From positions 103,539,001-103,603,000 of the forward strand of contig CM059584.1 in assembly GCA_030407085.1 (NCBI GenBank): a stretch of DNA of 64,000 nucleotides, given 5' to 3'. This document shows, in pieces, positions 37,362 through 49,984 of the stretch. Positions within the stretch are counted from its first letter, which is position 1. Each line of letters starts with the position of its first letter. Both the position numbers and the translations under genes were made by a program. The notes below the pieces were generated by a model, which saw only the letters and a list, made by a program, of their open reading frames with translations, was not told the origin of the DNA and searched no databases. The DNA is from Trichopria drosophilae. Its lineage: Eukaryota > Arthropoda > Insecta > Hymenoptera > Diapriidae.

Positions 37362-38177
37362 GAGCAAAAAATCCATGTTAAATTGACTATATTACATAGT
37401 TAGAAAAATATAGTTAAAACTACTATGAAAAATAGTTAAATTTACCACTTTCATAGTCGAAATTTCATTTTGTAACACCAACTATATTCGCATAGTTAAA
37501 CAAAATCAAATATGTAGAATGATTTAAATATATATGACAAATATAGTTGAAATAACTATAATTTAGTGTAGTCCTCATTTCATACTATATCGCGTAGTAA
37601 ATCTTTATATTTACTATTAATCGTAGTTAACGTTTGTATTTACTATAAATCCATAGTAAAAACTGCCGCACTCTCTGTGTTTTGGTGCCGCCAGATGGCG
37701 ACGCGACGTTCTGAGCTTTTTTTCGTCGAGCCCGTGGCTCCCGTTATTGAAGTGGATTTGTATAAGTTGGTTATAAGAAGGACCGTCGAGAGTCAAGATA
37801 TGATAATACATAATCCATGTCGTGTACGCACGGGTATCTATAGACTAGTTACAGGACATTGAAATTTGTGCGTATAATGGCATTGCATAATACATTTTTT
37901 AATTGGCTAGAGTGTGACATTCACAAACTTAGCGCAGTTTGATTTTTTGTTTTTCTCTTTGATTCCTTGTTTATCGAAAAAAGTGGACTTTGGATATATA
38001 TAGTTTGCAAATATTTTTATGAGAATTTCGTAGTAACATTTTGAATCATGAAACAATAGTTAAGTTTTACTATTTCAGAATAGTTATTTTGGCTATTACC
38101 ATGCCTGGTCCTCATTTCACACTATGATTCATAGTAAAAAAATGGTCATTTCAACTACTTTTTTTTTAGTGTATTAT
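37362..38177. repeat. Repetitive element rich in ATAGTTA/TAGTAAA words
   Basis: Dozens of ATAGTTA, TAACTAT and CATAGTAAA words. A direct repeat pairs GTCCTCATTTCATACTATA (about 37572) with GTCCTCATTTCACACTATG (about 38109). The ends carry A-rich and T-rich runs (CAGTGAGCAAAAAA; CTTTTTTTTTAGTGTA), possibly weak inverted termini. The centre (37660-37860) is more GC-rich. Probably a non-autonomous DNA element; boundaries uncertain. Confidence 0.5.
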
Positions 38178-38639
38178 GAGTCAGTATTGAGCGTAAATAT
38201 AATTTCAAGAACGAAATCCTAACCAAAGCAAGAGATAAAAATCGTAATTATTTTCAATTTAATAATTTATTGGAAGAATTGTAACGTGTGACCAAATCGT
38301 GACCCTGAAATACTTGAACCCATATTTTCATTTTCATTTCAAGATCAAGCTAAGAGTTTTAATAAAATGCTTGGATTAGAAATATCTATATACGGTCAAT
38401 TTTAACCTGAGAGATTATTTGGATTTAATAAGTTGTGCTCTTCTGGATAACAAAACACGGATTTTTATTGAAGGTCAAAGTTCTTTCAGTTATTTAGCTA
38501 TAAAATGTCACCCGGTAAATAACACATTATTACACACTAGTTATGTCTCTTTCGACTATAAACTCTGCACTATACATAAAATCTGCACTATGATTAAATA
38601 GCTTATAATAAATCGCCTTCCAGTAGTGCTGTTTATTTT

Positions 38640-38960
38640 AAGACGATATGCGTAAAACAACATCTTCCGTCGTTATTGAGGGGAGAGAATTTCGCCGACT
38701 ACAAGTTAAACGATTTCACGTGCCCCTCGTCTTCGAGACGTGCTCCAAACAGGAAGAAGAGCAGTCAATTTGTTTGGATATTTTCAGCCCCTCTAGTATG
38801 GCGTACCTAGCAGATGCCTAATTGTCGTGTTGACCCGGAACGACTATTTTTACGAACGGCGAAGACTTTTTTTGCACGCCACATTTTACGGAGGTTAAGA
38901 GGACTAGACTTTGAACTAGACTAGGACGAAAAAATTCAGAACGTGAAGAAGATCGGTTAC
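38640..38960. other. GC-raised island in AT-rich DNA
   Basis: Raised G+C and CpG (TTTCACGTGCCCCTCGTC, GACCCGGAACGAC) with no sustained open frame. Candidate conserved noncoding segment. Confidence 0.35.
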
Positions 38961-39879
38961 GTTGGTGGCATGAGTGATATAGGAACTAGTATACGACTTT
39001 AAAGCTTTTCATGACATTGAATCAGTAGTTCAGCTAGTCCCGACGAATTTATTTATATCCTGACAGTAGACGTGTCGAAGTGTCAAGTGAATTTATTGAG
39101 TTTAATCTTATTTATGATATTTACTAATGCTTTAATCATTTTATTATGGTTTGTCCATACTTTTCTGTAGGAATACAATATTTTTTAAAAGCCTTACTGT
39201 ACTTTTTCTCATTTTGCGTCGATCTTCAAAATAATCACAATATTAAACGTGATTTGAGCGAAAATGTAGAAATGGACATGGTATGTCACGTTATTCATGA
39301 AAACACTTCAATACGACAAATTTGTACAGTATTTTAAAAAAAAACATAATTTTGCAATAATGGATAATACCATTATTTCATATGCTCTCGGGAGACTTTA
39401 AAAAGTCTACACAAAGAAACAATCGGGAAATGTTTGATAATTTCTAAGATATTGGGGTATTACACCCGATTCTTTTCCACATCCAAATTTCGCCAATCCA
39501 ATTTCAGCGTTGTTTAGTCCACGGTACTTTATACAGCCTACGCGAATTTCAGTGAGAAATTTCACAATTCCATTAATTTTATAGTTCACACCTTAAGTGT
39601 GACAGCTTCTGTTTTTGAAATTCTCTTGGCTAAAACTTGGACGTGAAAAACAATATCCCGAATTAAAAACATTTCGCGACCGTGATTTTAATCCTGGGAA
39701 ACATGGCTCCTTCATTTGTTTGCAACAAACTTATCGGTATTTATCCGATAATTTTGAAACCTTGTTGGTATTATGTATGGTAAATTACTCTGAATGTGTG
39801 GATATAGTTTTAAACTTAAATATAATGATTTAAGTTTAACATTTGCATAACGAAAATCATAAAAAAGTCAGTAGCAATA

Positions 39880-40110
39880 GAATAAACCTAGCTTTATGCC
39901 ACCCGCCTCAGTATTGTTACTACAAATATTTTTTGTCACACCAGCACCAAAAGTCCATCTTTCCGCCAGGAAAAGAGGTCGGAAAGTGCTCAATTGCCGC
40001 CCGGTCTGATAAAGACGGGCTTCATCTGGTGGAAAAAATTTTGCAAGCAGCGAGCGCTCTTTTCCTTCTGCTCGGCCCACTCGTCGCCTGTTTCCGCCCT
40101 AAATACATAA
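39880..40110. other. GC-raised island in AT-rich DNA
   Basis: Raised G+C (CGCCAGGAAAAGAGGTC, TTCTGCTCGGCCCACTCG). Overlapping open frames (39843-40133 plus, 39868-40080 minus) have no recognisable domains. Candidate conserved noncoding segment. Confidence 0.35.
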
Positions 40111-40139
40111 TATACTATTATAGGATATTATGAAAAACA

Positions 40140-41855
40140 GGTGAAAATAAATACGAGAAAAATTATGGCCAGAGAATAATGTCATTAGGAAACTGTACAG
40201 AAGCCTTATACTGAATGACAAACAAAATCGTTTTGATACAGTGTGCATAAAATGCGGCTTTGCGCATTTCAGACGTTTTTTAAATGCACTTTACGCACAC
40301 TTGCATCTAAGAATATTGTTCGACGCACTTGTATCGAAAACTTCTGTTGGATGTTCACTATTTGATATTATATCAAAATTTAATTTTGAAACTGCTCACT
40401 AATGAGTTCCAAGACAATCTAATTGCATATTAAAGGTTTGTTCAACATATTATATTTGCCTTTCTTACATTGGATATCTGATGACAGTTTAGCGACTGCA
40501 AAATTATTTTGCACTCGCAGTTTCGAGCATTTTTATATGTTTCCGTTTTTACAAGCGTATTTATCTGAAGTGTAAACCGCCCCACTTTAATAACATAAAA
40601 CTTTCTCTGAAATACAAGATTATATACAGAACATATAATTAGTAAATTATATCCAACATTAGTAAGTAGAATTGCGTAGCTGTGTTTCTGCCTTTAAATA
40701 ATGCTCTTGAAAACAGAATTTGAGGAAAAATAATATCAGCGCAATCCTGCAATAAAAATAGTATTAATAGCCATATTTAAAATTAGTATTAATCAAAATT
40801 TTGCACAATGCGTTTACAATGTAATTATTTGCAACGTTAAATATTTATGTACAATAATGGAAATGTGATCATGATTTTTTTATATATTTTCCCGACATTG
40901 CAAATGACGAGTTTCAATGTACTTGAATTAAAAAATTTATTTACGTGTTTTTATTGTTTTCATTTCTGAATATTTTCGGGTTTATTATTTATTCATTTGT
41001 TACAAGAGTATGTCAGAAATTTCGTTTGGTATTCGAACTAAATAGCGCTGTGTGCGATCAGAGAATTGGAAATACTATATGTAGATAAGTATATTGACGT
41101 ATTTTTTAAGAACACATAAAGGTTTTACTGAGACTATTAAATTAAATTTGAACAAGTATTAATATAAGCTTCCGATTACAAATACAGCATAGTATTAAAA
41201 ATCAATACCATATTTAGCCTTATTGTTATTTGCAGCTGCACAATTAAAGAAACCATGAAATAGATTAGTAAGTTTAAGCAATGATTAATATTGAAACGGC
41301 AATTATATATAGTTATAATATTTTTTTGTTTAGTTATTATTATTTTACGCGTATATGTGCAAAAGATGTAAAGCTTGAGAAGAAATAATTAAGGGTATGA
41401 ATTCCAAAATGCATAATTTCATCAAAACACGAAAAATAATAGGTTTTAATAAATATAAAGTAGAGTCCTGGTATATTTTCCCAATAATTGAATATTATTT
41501 TAAGTTGCATAAAGGGTTGAAATTCTATGGCGCCCCGAATTGAGCCACACAAATGTCCGAAAAGGTAAAATAACACCCAAGTTTTATTAAGAAGTTTTGC
41601 CCCGCATAGTAGTGAGATTTTTCAGTAATCTTCATTGGTCAAAATAATCTGATACTCAAACGAATAACCATTACAGTGAACACACATTTATCTATGCAGA
41701 CATATTTGTTTAATCTTGACCGTAAGATGCTTACTAATTTTACTTCAAAAATGTTATCAAAATATATAATAAACGTCAAATAAAACAAAACGTTAATATT
41801 TTATTCCTGATACTTCCTGTATATTAATTTTCGTTTAATTAAAAAGGCCCATGCA
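40140..41855. other. AT-rich DNA without recognised genes
   Basis: No gene or defined repeat seen. Confidence 0.5.
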
Positions 41856-41859
41856 CAAT

Positions 41860-42200
41860 CCCTTGCAGTGTTTCGAAGTTTACACATTCATACATGCATT
41901 TCGAAGCATGAATCATTCCCCGTCCTAATGGGGTACGTCACATCGGAGAATATCATTCATTATTCTTTACAGAAATATAGTAGCGTGCTCTGAGATTGTA
42001 AAAATAGTGAACGACGAGGCCGGTACTTTCTCGGAACTAAGTATGGGCTATTTATTTTTTGTATGCTCCAGGGAAGATGAATGCTCCAGTGTTCGACTTT
42101 AAGTTAGTTTAATACGCGTACAGTGAAAAAGATTTTAATTAGTATTTCAAACAGGATTTCGTCGACGTCGTTCTTTTCTCAATCTCGGGTTTCCGGGGAA
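41860..42200. other. Mildly GC-raised segment
   Basis: Slightly richer in G+C than its flanks, no sustained open frame. Weak candidate for conserved noncoding DNA. Confidence 0.25.
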
Positions 42201-43189
42201 CAATTTCAGGGAGGACCATTTAGTTTTGTTTTTCAAAAATGACTTCAAGAATGTTTGGATTGTACTCTTATAATAGCATATCGCGCAGGGGTATGCGGAA
42301 GGGATAAATTCATTTGACGAAACGATTATTATCCTAACAATGATTCAACATTTAAAATCGCGCAGAAAACTGGGGAGACATTCGTCTTTGCGGTTGTTGG
42401 TTTTAAATTCTATTTTTGGAATCAACAATGTTTATGGATTTTACGTAAAAAAAGGGTAGTGAAAAACATACCCGTAAAGTTCAATAATTTATTTTATTTT
42501 TGCTTATTTCTTACATGTATATGTTTACTTGTCTATAAATATGAACAGTCTTTTACCTAAATCATTACGAAAAATCTCGACGATTTCAAAGATACCCATA
42601 CGAATTTTCGACGGTTATTTTCAACTAGCACTAAGTAGAAATATGCATGTCTAATAAATTGACTTAAGTGACTACGATATTATTAAGCTAAATAAATCAA
42701 CTGAAAGTGTTGTGCAATTAGTACGAAAAATCATATAATAGATTATGGTAATATCGGTAAGTACCTCAGTAGGCTATCAGTAAATAAAAACCGTTTTGTC
42801 CAGTATAGACAAGTAAAAAGTATCTAAATTGTAATCTTTTAAGGACACAACTAAAAACAATTATTCAACGTTACTCGTTGATATATATGGTGTATTGTCA
42901 CATTTTATTGTTATTTGACTTAAGATTGAATAAGCTTCGTTAGCTAACTTCAATACTATTTAATTAAATAAAAAAACGAAAGAAATAAAAAAAATTGTTA
43001 GGCTTGATATAAAAAGTGAACAAGCAAACGATATTTTTTTATTTTTAAACAATTCTTGCAAAGGTTTCTTGATTACTTTAAATATTATTCAAAATTTCCA
43101 TAATCTAAAAAATGTTACGATTCAACAATTTTATTCAGAAATACAAGCATTAATTCAGTTTTTCAACCATTCTTTATTTAATATTTTAC

Positions 43190-43690
43190 CTTATTGAAGA
43201 GATAACTGATTTTCTGGCTCACTGCGATTTTCTTTATTTTACGCCGTTCCTTAACGCTCGTTAGATCTGAGACTTACGTAGAATCCTCCTTACACAAATT
43301 GAACGGATGTACCGGAAAGCTCGCGATCGATACAATACTTTATGTAAGAATTCCGGATTAATCCGCTGGTAACAAGGACATTTATCTGGAGCTTAAAAAT
43401 ATCAAGCTCCGAAATTCGCGCAAGATTTATCCGAGTTTTTCCGACGTCCACTGAGACGGACAATTAAGATCTTGAAAAGTGCACACTACTTTTCAGGCCC
43501 TTTGTGACGTAAAGTTCTTCCGCGCTAAACGCCCGCATCAAAACGCTTAGCCTTGTCGTGTCTCGAGTTTCCATTTCCGGTACGGCGGTCTGTGAAGTTG
43601 CCCTTTATTGCGGTTCCTTAAGTTCTCGAGTACGAAACGCGAGACTCGAGACGAATTTGCCTACCTGATTTTGGGACACGTTAAAAACTT
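43190..43690. other. GC-raised island in AT-rich DNA
   Basis: The clearest island of the 36-44 kb series: many CpG and short palindromic words (GAAAGCTCGCGATCGAT, TCGAGACG, CTCGAGTTTCC) without an open frame. Candidate regulatory or conserved noncoding DNA. Confidence 0.35.
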
Positions 43691-43699
43691 TGGATTTTA

Positions 43700-46010
43700 T
43701 GGGACGAAAAAGATTTAATTAAATTGTATTTATTTGCGTGAGAAAAGAAATGTTTTTGCACGAATTTCAAATTATTAGATTAAATGCGTGAAATGATCAG
43801 TTTTGGGCACAATAAAAGGATTCGTAACTCTCGTCCTATATTGTAATTTCACAGAGAGAAATGGATTGTAATGGGTACTAGAAATATTGTACCGGGTGTG
43901 ATATTTTGTGTTTCCCATAGGCACAGCACTAATTATTGTATCAGAGACAATCTGCGTATGATACGAATAGAGATTGTTCTGGGTACGATCACAGATCATA
44001 CAACGATGTGCATTCCGCACTGTGAAGAAATTGTAACCAGTACAATTTAAGGCAATAATACATCTATATTTTTAATATATTTTATTGTCAGTCGTATTAA
44101 CTGAAGATATTAAGATCACGAAATCTTGTATGCTGTATACAAAATATATTTTGAACGTAGTGATATTAATCTTCCACTTTTCGATGTTCCTTTTTTAACT
44201 ACGGGTTTCTTATATTACTACATTTATCAAGGTATATGAGACACACGTCCGCCGGTGGACACCTAAATTTAAGTAGTTTATACATTAAATATACCCTACA
44301 TACTGTATAACAATCTAAACGAATTTGTAACGCTTAATATTTGGTCGCACACAAAGCCGCACTTTTCGCACACACAGTTATTCATTTTCAATGTGAAAGC
44401 TTTCTTATATACTAACTTGCAGTTTCTGCGTAACACTTGCGAGATATATACTGACGATCATGCACCACCTATCGTGATGATATCGTACTATGTATGTTAT
44501 TATGTCTCGGCGGTCTCGGCTACATCTTTAGATTTCGAGTTTCGAGTTCGCGTTCGATATTTTGTTGCCTATCGATTGTATCACAAACCTAAGGTTAGTA
44601 GGTTATGTAGGTGTTGATTCTTGAGATGAAAGTGAAACCGGTATACACACTAACGGATTTCTTAGGCTCCAAGCGCTTTCAGGGTACACTGTAAATAAAT
44701 TATTTAAATTATCTGAAATTAGGAAATATGTAATACATTTTTTTTTATCGAATTGATATCGTTCTTTTTATATTTAACTTTAAGGATTATATACAAATCG
44801 TGTGCGCATGTGTGAATATGTCAAATCGTATGACTGGTTAGTGTAGATGTCTCAAATTACTGTTTGAGGTTAGTTAATCATTAAACCAAAGAAATTGTCA
44901 TTGAAATTTAAGTTACTGCGTTTCGGGTTTTCAAGACATATCATTTTATAATTTAGTTTCGTTTCAGAAATGTTAGATCGATGCAGTTTCCTTTATTTTT
45001 GGTAAATAAAATTTCTTAAAGTTCATATAAAAGAAATGTAATCGCCATTTCAGTAATTGTCATTTCGAAATTTTTGATACTTTTGTCACTGAAAAATGTG
45101 GCAATGTACCGAATTCTTTACATTAAGAGTTATATTGTTTTTAAATTCCAAAAAGTAGATAAGTCTCGAATGTAAATGAGGAAAGCACTTTTGAACTCGA
45201 ACTCGTAGTGGCTATCTATGATTTGGATGCAGGTCAAAGGCAACAAATTAGAAAAACGACTTTCAATAAGCTGATAGTTAAAAAAATGATTGACAGTGAA
45301 AAAAACGACTTTCATGTTGACATGTCAAATAATTACTTTTCACTTTTCTATGCGTTTATTTTTAGAGGTGTGCCCTTTGAAAGTTGGCGTTTTTACACTT
45401 TTTTTATTATGTTTGTAATTCAATAGGCACGTAATAAATCTAATAAAGCGTTCGGATATTTTTTATTTACAAGTTATCTTTATGATCAGCTTTTTCTGAT
45501 AGATTGATTGAATATTCATCAGATGCTGATCAGATATGGAACTTTTTTCGGATCAGGGAATGATAAAGCCTCGTCGTTCAAATTTAAGCCGATTGCTACA
45601 AGATCATCAACAAAGATCCTTTATATGTCCTTTTATATAAGATTAATCGCAATATAACATAATATGATGTCAATCATATTATATTTGTAAGCTATAAAGG
45701 TCTAGAATTTGTGCAATCGTCCATTGAAAGAATTGTTGCTCCGACTTTCATGGTGACATTTTTATAAGTGTTAAGAATTTTCAAGCTCTTTTTAATTAAT
45801 ATATGTGGCTCAGCTGATTTAACAATGTGCAATTAAACTCAAATAAATTAAAAATAAATGTAGAAAGAGCAGGAATTAAATATAACAATATAATTTCGTA
45901 AATAACAGAGAGAGAAATCATAGTATACGTTTCAACATTTAGTAGAGAACCGAAGCTAGTTTACATACATATTTTTTTATTTATGTTTTGACACTAGTTG
46001 AATGTTACCT
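43700..46010. other. AT-rich DNA without recognised genes
   Basis: No gene supported. About 45480-45560 has GATCAG/CTGATC palindromic words similar to those at 56755-56877. Confidence 0.45.
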
Positions 46011-46134
46011 TAACATCCGCTAGGGAAGGCGTCACTAAAGCCGCAATATACCATGCGGGTTTGGCGTCTGCACAAACTGGGTTTGTTCCCGTAGTTTGTG
46101 CATAATACAAGATATTCCCTAGACATCATTTAAT

Positions 46135-46830
46135 ATTCCAGTTGTATTACAGGAAAATTGCATCATTTCATGTGATATCATTTCGAAAGTTATATAGCAG
46201 GTATATATATATATATATGTTATATATTTGGGATCACCTTAAACGTTATATAACATCCGGAGTATACCAGAAATAATACAAATGTAAATCTTTGCATTAT
46301 TGTAACTCACATACATATATATTTCTGAAGGTATATTGCTGTAATATTACAGCTGTAACATTCCATACGTACAAAGTTTGAACTCATCCTGCACAATGTT
46401 ACAAACTTATGTATCATATATGTATACTCCTGGAATATATCAAAGTTTACCTTTCAATTCAGACCTAGAAAGGTCTGGTATAACCAACTAATAGTTGGTT
46501 ATCCGTGTGTTGGTGTAGAAAGTGATGCATCCAATGCAAGCATCGTATATAATTAATTATTTCAGCATCATAAGAATAGCCTTCTATGCTCTTCTTATGC
46601 ATATTCCTTAACAGCATGTATCAATCCATATATATTCCAGGAATATTACAATAATTCACGTGATATTATTTCGAAAGTTATATAGCAAGTACAAAGCGTA
46701 AGTTATATATTTAGAAAAATTTGTATCTGCACATAGTACATAATATATATATTCCTGAAGTTGTATACCTGTAATACTACATCTGTACCCTTCTAAATGT
46801 GCAACGTACGTTCAAACTAGCTTCATATAA
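46135..46830. repeat. Two diverged direct repeats about 500 bp apart
   Basis: TTTCGAAAGTTATATAGCA occurs at about 46182 and again at about 46671. Similarity runs on both sides: ACAGGAAAATTGCAT against CCAGGAATATTACAA before it, then TATATATTTCTGAAGGTATA against TATATATTCCTGAAGTTGTA. A (TA)n run sits in the first copy. Likely an internally duplicated old element. An inverted GCACAAACT...AGTTTGTGC pair lies just upstream (46068-46103). Confidence 0.6.
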
Positions 46831-47119
46831 TCTTTGCTTTCTATCAGGAACGTCCCAGTTATATACCTGCAATGATTCCTGATTATAATCCAGTTATACA
46901 ACGCCTCAGGGCATTTCACTCCAGAAACATTCCAGAAAATTAACCGCAATCATAACATAATTTCCATTGTTATTTTCCTGAAATATAACTGGAATTCAAA
47001 ATGCTGCCTGGGTCCTGTGTTACGTACAAAACAGTTTGTTCTCCTTACGAACCAGGATTTGCGCTAGTATCGTTAATGGAATTTGTGCGGAACACAAACT
47101 ATTTGTATCAGTCCTGCCA

Positions 47120-47855
47120 ATAATGTGCTGCTGAAATAATTATTGTACATCATAATCATTGTAGGTATAACTGAAAAGTTTCTCTCAGAGAATCCAAGTT
47201 GTTTGTTTTTATTTCGTATCTAAGATCATATGCGGTTAAAATTACTAGATAATTTCAGTGTTCGTTGCAGAGCGCGATATAAAATTTTCTCGCTATAGCA
47301 ATTCAAATAAATTTGAATAACGGTCTTACGTGTAATCACTAATATAGTACTAAGCATACCCGAGTAAAAAAAATCGTCTTGTAAAGATATTTCGAAGATC
47401 TTGCAGATTGATTTCGTTACCATCGTTCCACTGGGACTGATCGGGACGTTTGCTGGATAGAGTAGTGCATACATTGCTGTATATTTTAGATGATTTCGAG
47501 AGGTTTCAGAACAAAGACAGGATATTGTATTGATGATTGACAAACTTTTTCAGGATCAACAATTAATGTAAGACACGATCTATCAACAGATTTAAACTTA
47601 TTGAAAGTTTATTTAAACAAAAGTTAAGATTTCTAGATTTTGCGTATTCTTGAATCACTTTCCAAATTAATAATTTTACTTTCACAATCAGTAATGCAAG
47701 AGACTTTTTTCATTTAAACAAAATTAACCTCAAAGATGCTTTAAATACGGATTTCGTTGGAGGAGATTTCCTTTAGAACATATTGAACATATTTCTATTT
47801 TTCAGAATTTAATATCAAGTACATTTTTCTTACAGTTTAAGTTATTTAGAAAAAA
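47120..47855. other. AT-rich DNA without recognised genes
   Basis: A 105-residue minus frame at 47226-47543 has no recognisable features. Confidence 0.45.
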
Positions 47856-47861
47856 GTGCGC

Positions 47862-48070
47862 CATCCCAACGGGCACGAAGGACCCAAATGTTGCTAAAGC
47901 GTTTTTAGAATGTTCCAGAAACGTTCCTAAAACGTTAAATGTCTGCAACATGGATGAAACGTTTATAAAACGTTCCGTAAAAGTTGCAGACATTTAACGT
48001 TTTAGGAACGTTTCTGGAACGTTCTAAAAACGTTTTAGAAACATTCGGGACTTTCGTGCCCGTTGGGATG
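47862..48070. mobile_element. 209-bp foldback element, CATCCCAACGGGCACGAA ends
   Basis: Near-complete palindrome. CATCCCAACGGGCACGAA at the left matches the inverse of TTCGTGCCCGTTGGGATG at the right. The ~90-bp arms continue with shared TTCCAGAAACGTTCC and TAAATGTCTGCAAC, leaving a ~30-bp loop. AACGTT words recur throughout. No clear target duplication. Confidence 0.88.
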
Positions 48071-49379
48071 TTACCCTCTCTTCCCCTACGGCGTCGTTAA
48101 GAGCCGCAAACATGCTTTAAAGTAGATAATAAAACATCATACAAATTTGTTCATGTTTCTTAGAAAAACACTAAAAATAACTATATGCTGTAAGAGTAGA
48201 ATCCGGAATGTAGATGATACGCACACAAAAATGACATAAACATAATTTCGATATTGCATGTAACAAGTATCACTTTAGGTTAAATATTATCATTCGAAAC
48301 GCACGATATTAAAATACCTGTATGTCGGGAATTCATTAGCGAAACAATTCTAGCTTTAATATCTCCACTAAATTCGACCCAAAATATTTGCACAGTGTAA
48401 TGAACATTGTTAAATTGATATATATATATATATATATTTTCTATTCCAATTTCACAAAAAACAGATTCTGAACCTCTGCAGAACGGTATAAAACCGACAT
48501 TATATTATTATGTATTAATGAATAAATTTCATTGGACACTTTCGCTATTACTTAAAGTCGTAAAACCTTGCATGCATTATATTAAAAATTGCATTATTAT
48601 ACGGTTAATTACGATAACTACGGTTAATAATGCCCTATACTAATAAATATAATGATAATAGAGTAAGGCTTAAAGTGACTTATGTTTATAGTCATTACCT
48701 CGTCTCTATAATAGTCGCCGGTTAAAAGCTCTGAACACTGTACCTGTTCTTAATATTTGAAAATAATTTCAAGTCATAAAAATATTTAAAATTTAAATTG
48801 AAAAGTATTTCTTAAAAACGTAGCATACTTGGGCTTATAGCCTTCAGATAAATCCGATTCGAAAAATTAAACACACAATTCACGCCAGCAATGTAGTGAA
48901 AATATATGTATCTGAACAAAATTCATAAATGCTTTATCATTTGGACCATTGTTGAAGGTTTAAGATAAAATTGGGTGTATTTCATAAGTTTATATCGGTC
49001 ACTTATAAATAGTGGTTGCAGCATTCCATAATAACTAACAAAATGTTTTCATAATTTTCTTATTGTTAGCGCATAGTTCTCCAGAATTATAAAAACAGGA
49101 TTATTTAAAATTAAAATGTGTAATTGTAAAATAGATTTAAATTAAACCTTCGTTCCAGTAAACAAAATATGTTTATTTGTCAAACAAATTTTATTACTGA
49201 CTCAAATTTTCTTCTTTTCGCTAGTTTAACATTTTGTAACGTCAATCATCTACTATTTATTTTTTTCTTAATTATTACTTTTCACAATTTCTGCATTATT
49301 TCAGTGATCAGGTAACAAATTTGGAAAAACTCGTTGGTTAAAGTCATAGAGAATCTTTTTCTTGAAAAATTACGCCGTC
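48071..49379. other. AT-rich DNA without recognised genes
   Basis: Contains a (TA)n run at 48416-48437. No gene seen. Confidence 0.5.
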
Positions 49380-49384
49380 ATTCG
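49380..49384. repeat. Target-site duplication, left (ATTCG)
   Basis: ATTCG directly flanks the left LTR and recurs at 56387-56391 directly outside the right LTR. A 5-bp duplication fits BEL/Pao integration. Confidence 0.9.
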
Positions 49385-49791
49385 TGAAAAAACAGTAAAA
49401 AAACCTGTTTTCAGAAAAATTATCGAATTTGTCGTCTTCTGCAGTAAATCGCCGGTGATGTGGAAGCGACGGAAAGATCAGCGAAACCTCGCTTGTAGCT
49501 CGGTAATGGCACCCTTTGGTCAGGATCGCAACGTTGGTTGAAAATGCCAAAAAGGAATATTTGCAGGCAAGAAATGATATTGCAACCATGTGCAGCACAA
49601 CAATTCAAAGGCACTACTTTTATTCTGCTTACATCAATGGAACAAGTTTATAGTATCGAGACTCGTTGTGCACTGACTTGAACAGTGTGTCGCATAAACA
49701 AGAACGCCTCGTTGCGCAGAAAAATACAAAATCACGCATTGCAGCGTCGTTGTCGCAAATTCGCCGTCGTTCGCTTATGGTCGCGTCGACA
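49385..49791 (-). repeat. 3' LTR of BEL element 2 (407 bp)
   Basis: Same length as the right LTR and differs from it at two positions that I found (a C/T near 49510 and a G/A near 49740). On the minus strand it begins TGTCGACGCGACC and ends TTTTTTCA. A minus-strand AATAAA lies at 49619-49624. Near identity of the pair marks a recent insertion. Confidence 0.95.
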
Positions 49792-49805
49792 TACCGCACG
49801 CCTCG
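49792..49805 (-). other. Possible polypurine tract of BEL element 2
   Basis: Minus-strand GAGGCGTGCGGTA immediately before the LTR start TGTCGACG. Only partly purine, but in the same place and of similar form to the tract of element 1. Confidence 0.4.
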
Positions 49806-49984
49806 TTGCACGAATGCAACGACACTATTGGATGACCCAATAAGGTCAAAATAAACGCATCTAAGGTGATAACAAGACGCATAAACGGACTACAGAAAGG
49901 CGACCGCACGCCGTCAAAAACTTATTGACTAAACACATACAAAACAATCGACGCTACCATAAACTTTCCGCATTTACAACTGTT

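Noticed and set aside
49344..49614. Minus-strand frames of 64-84 residues repeated near 49.4 and 56.0 kb
   Set aside because: They are within the two identical LTRs and have no coding features.
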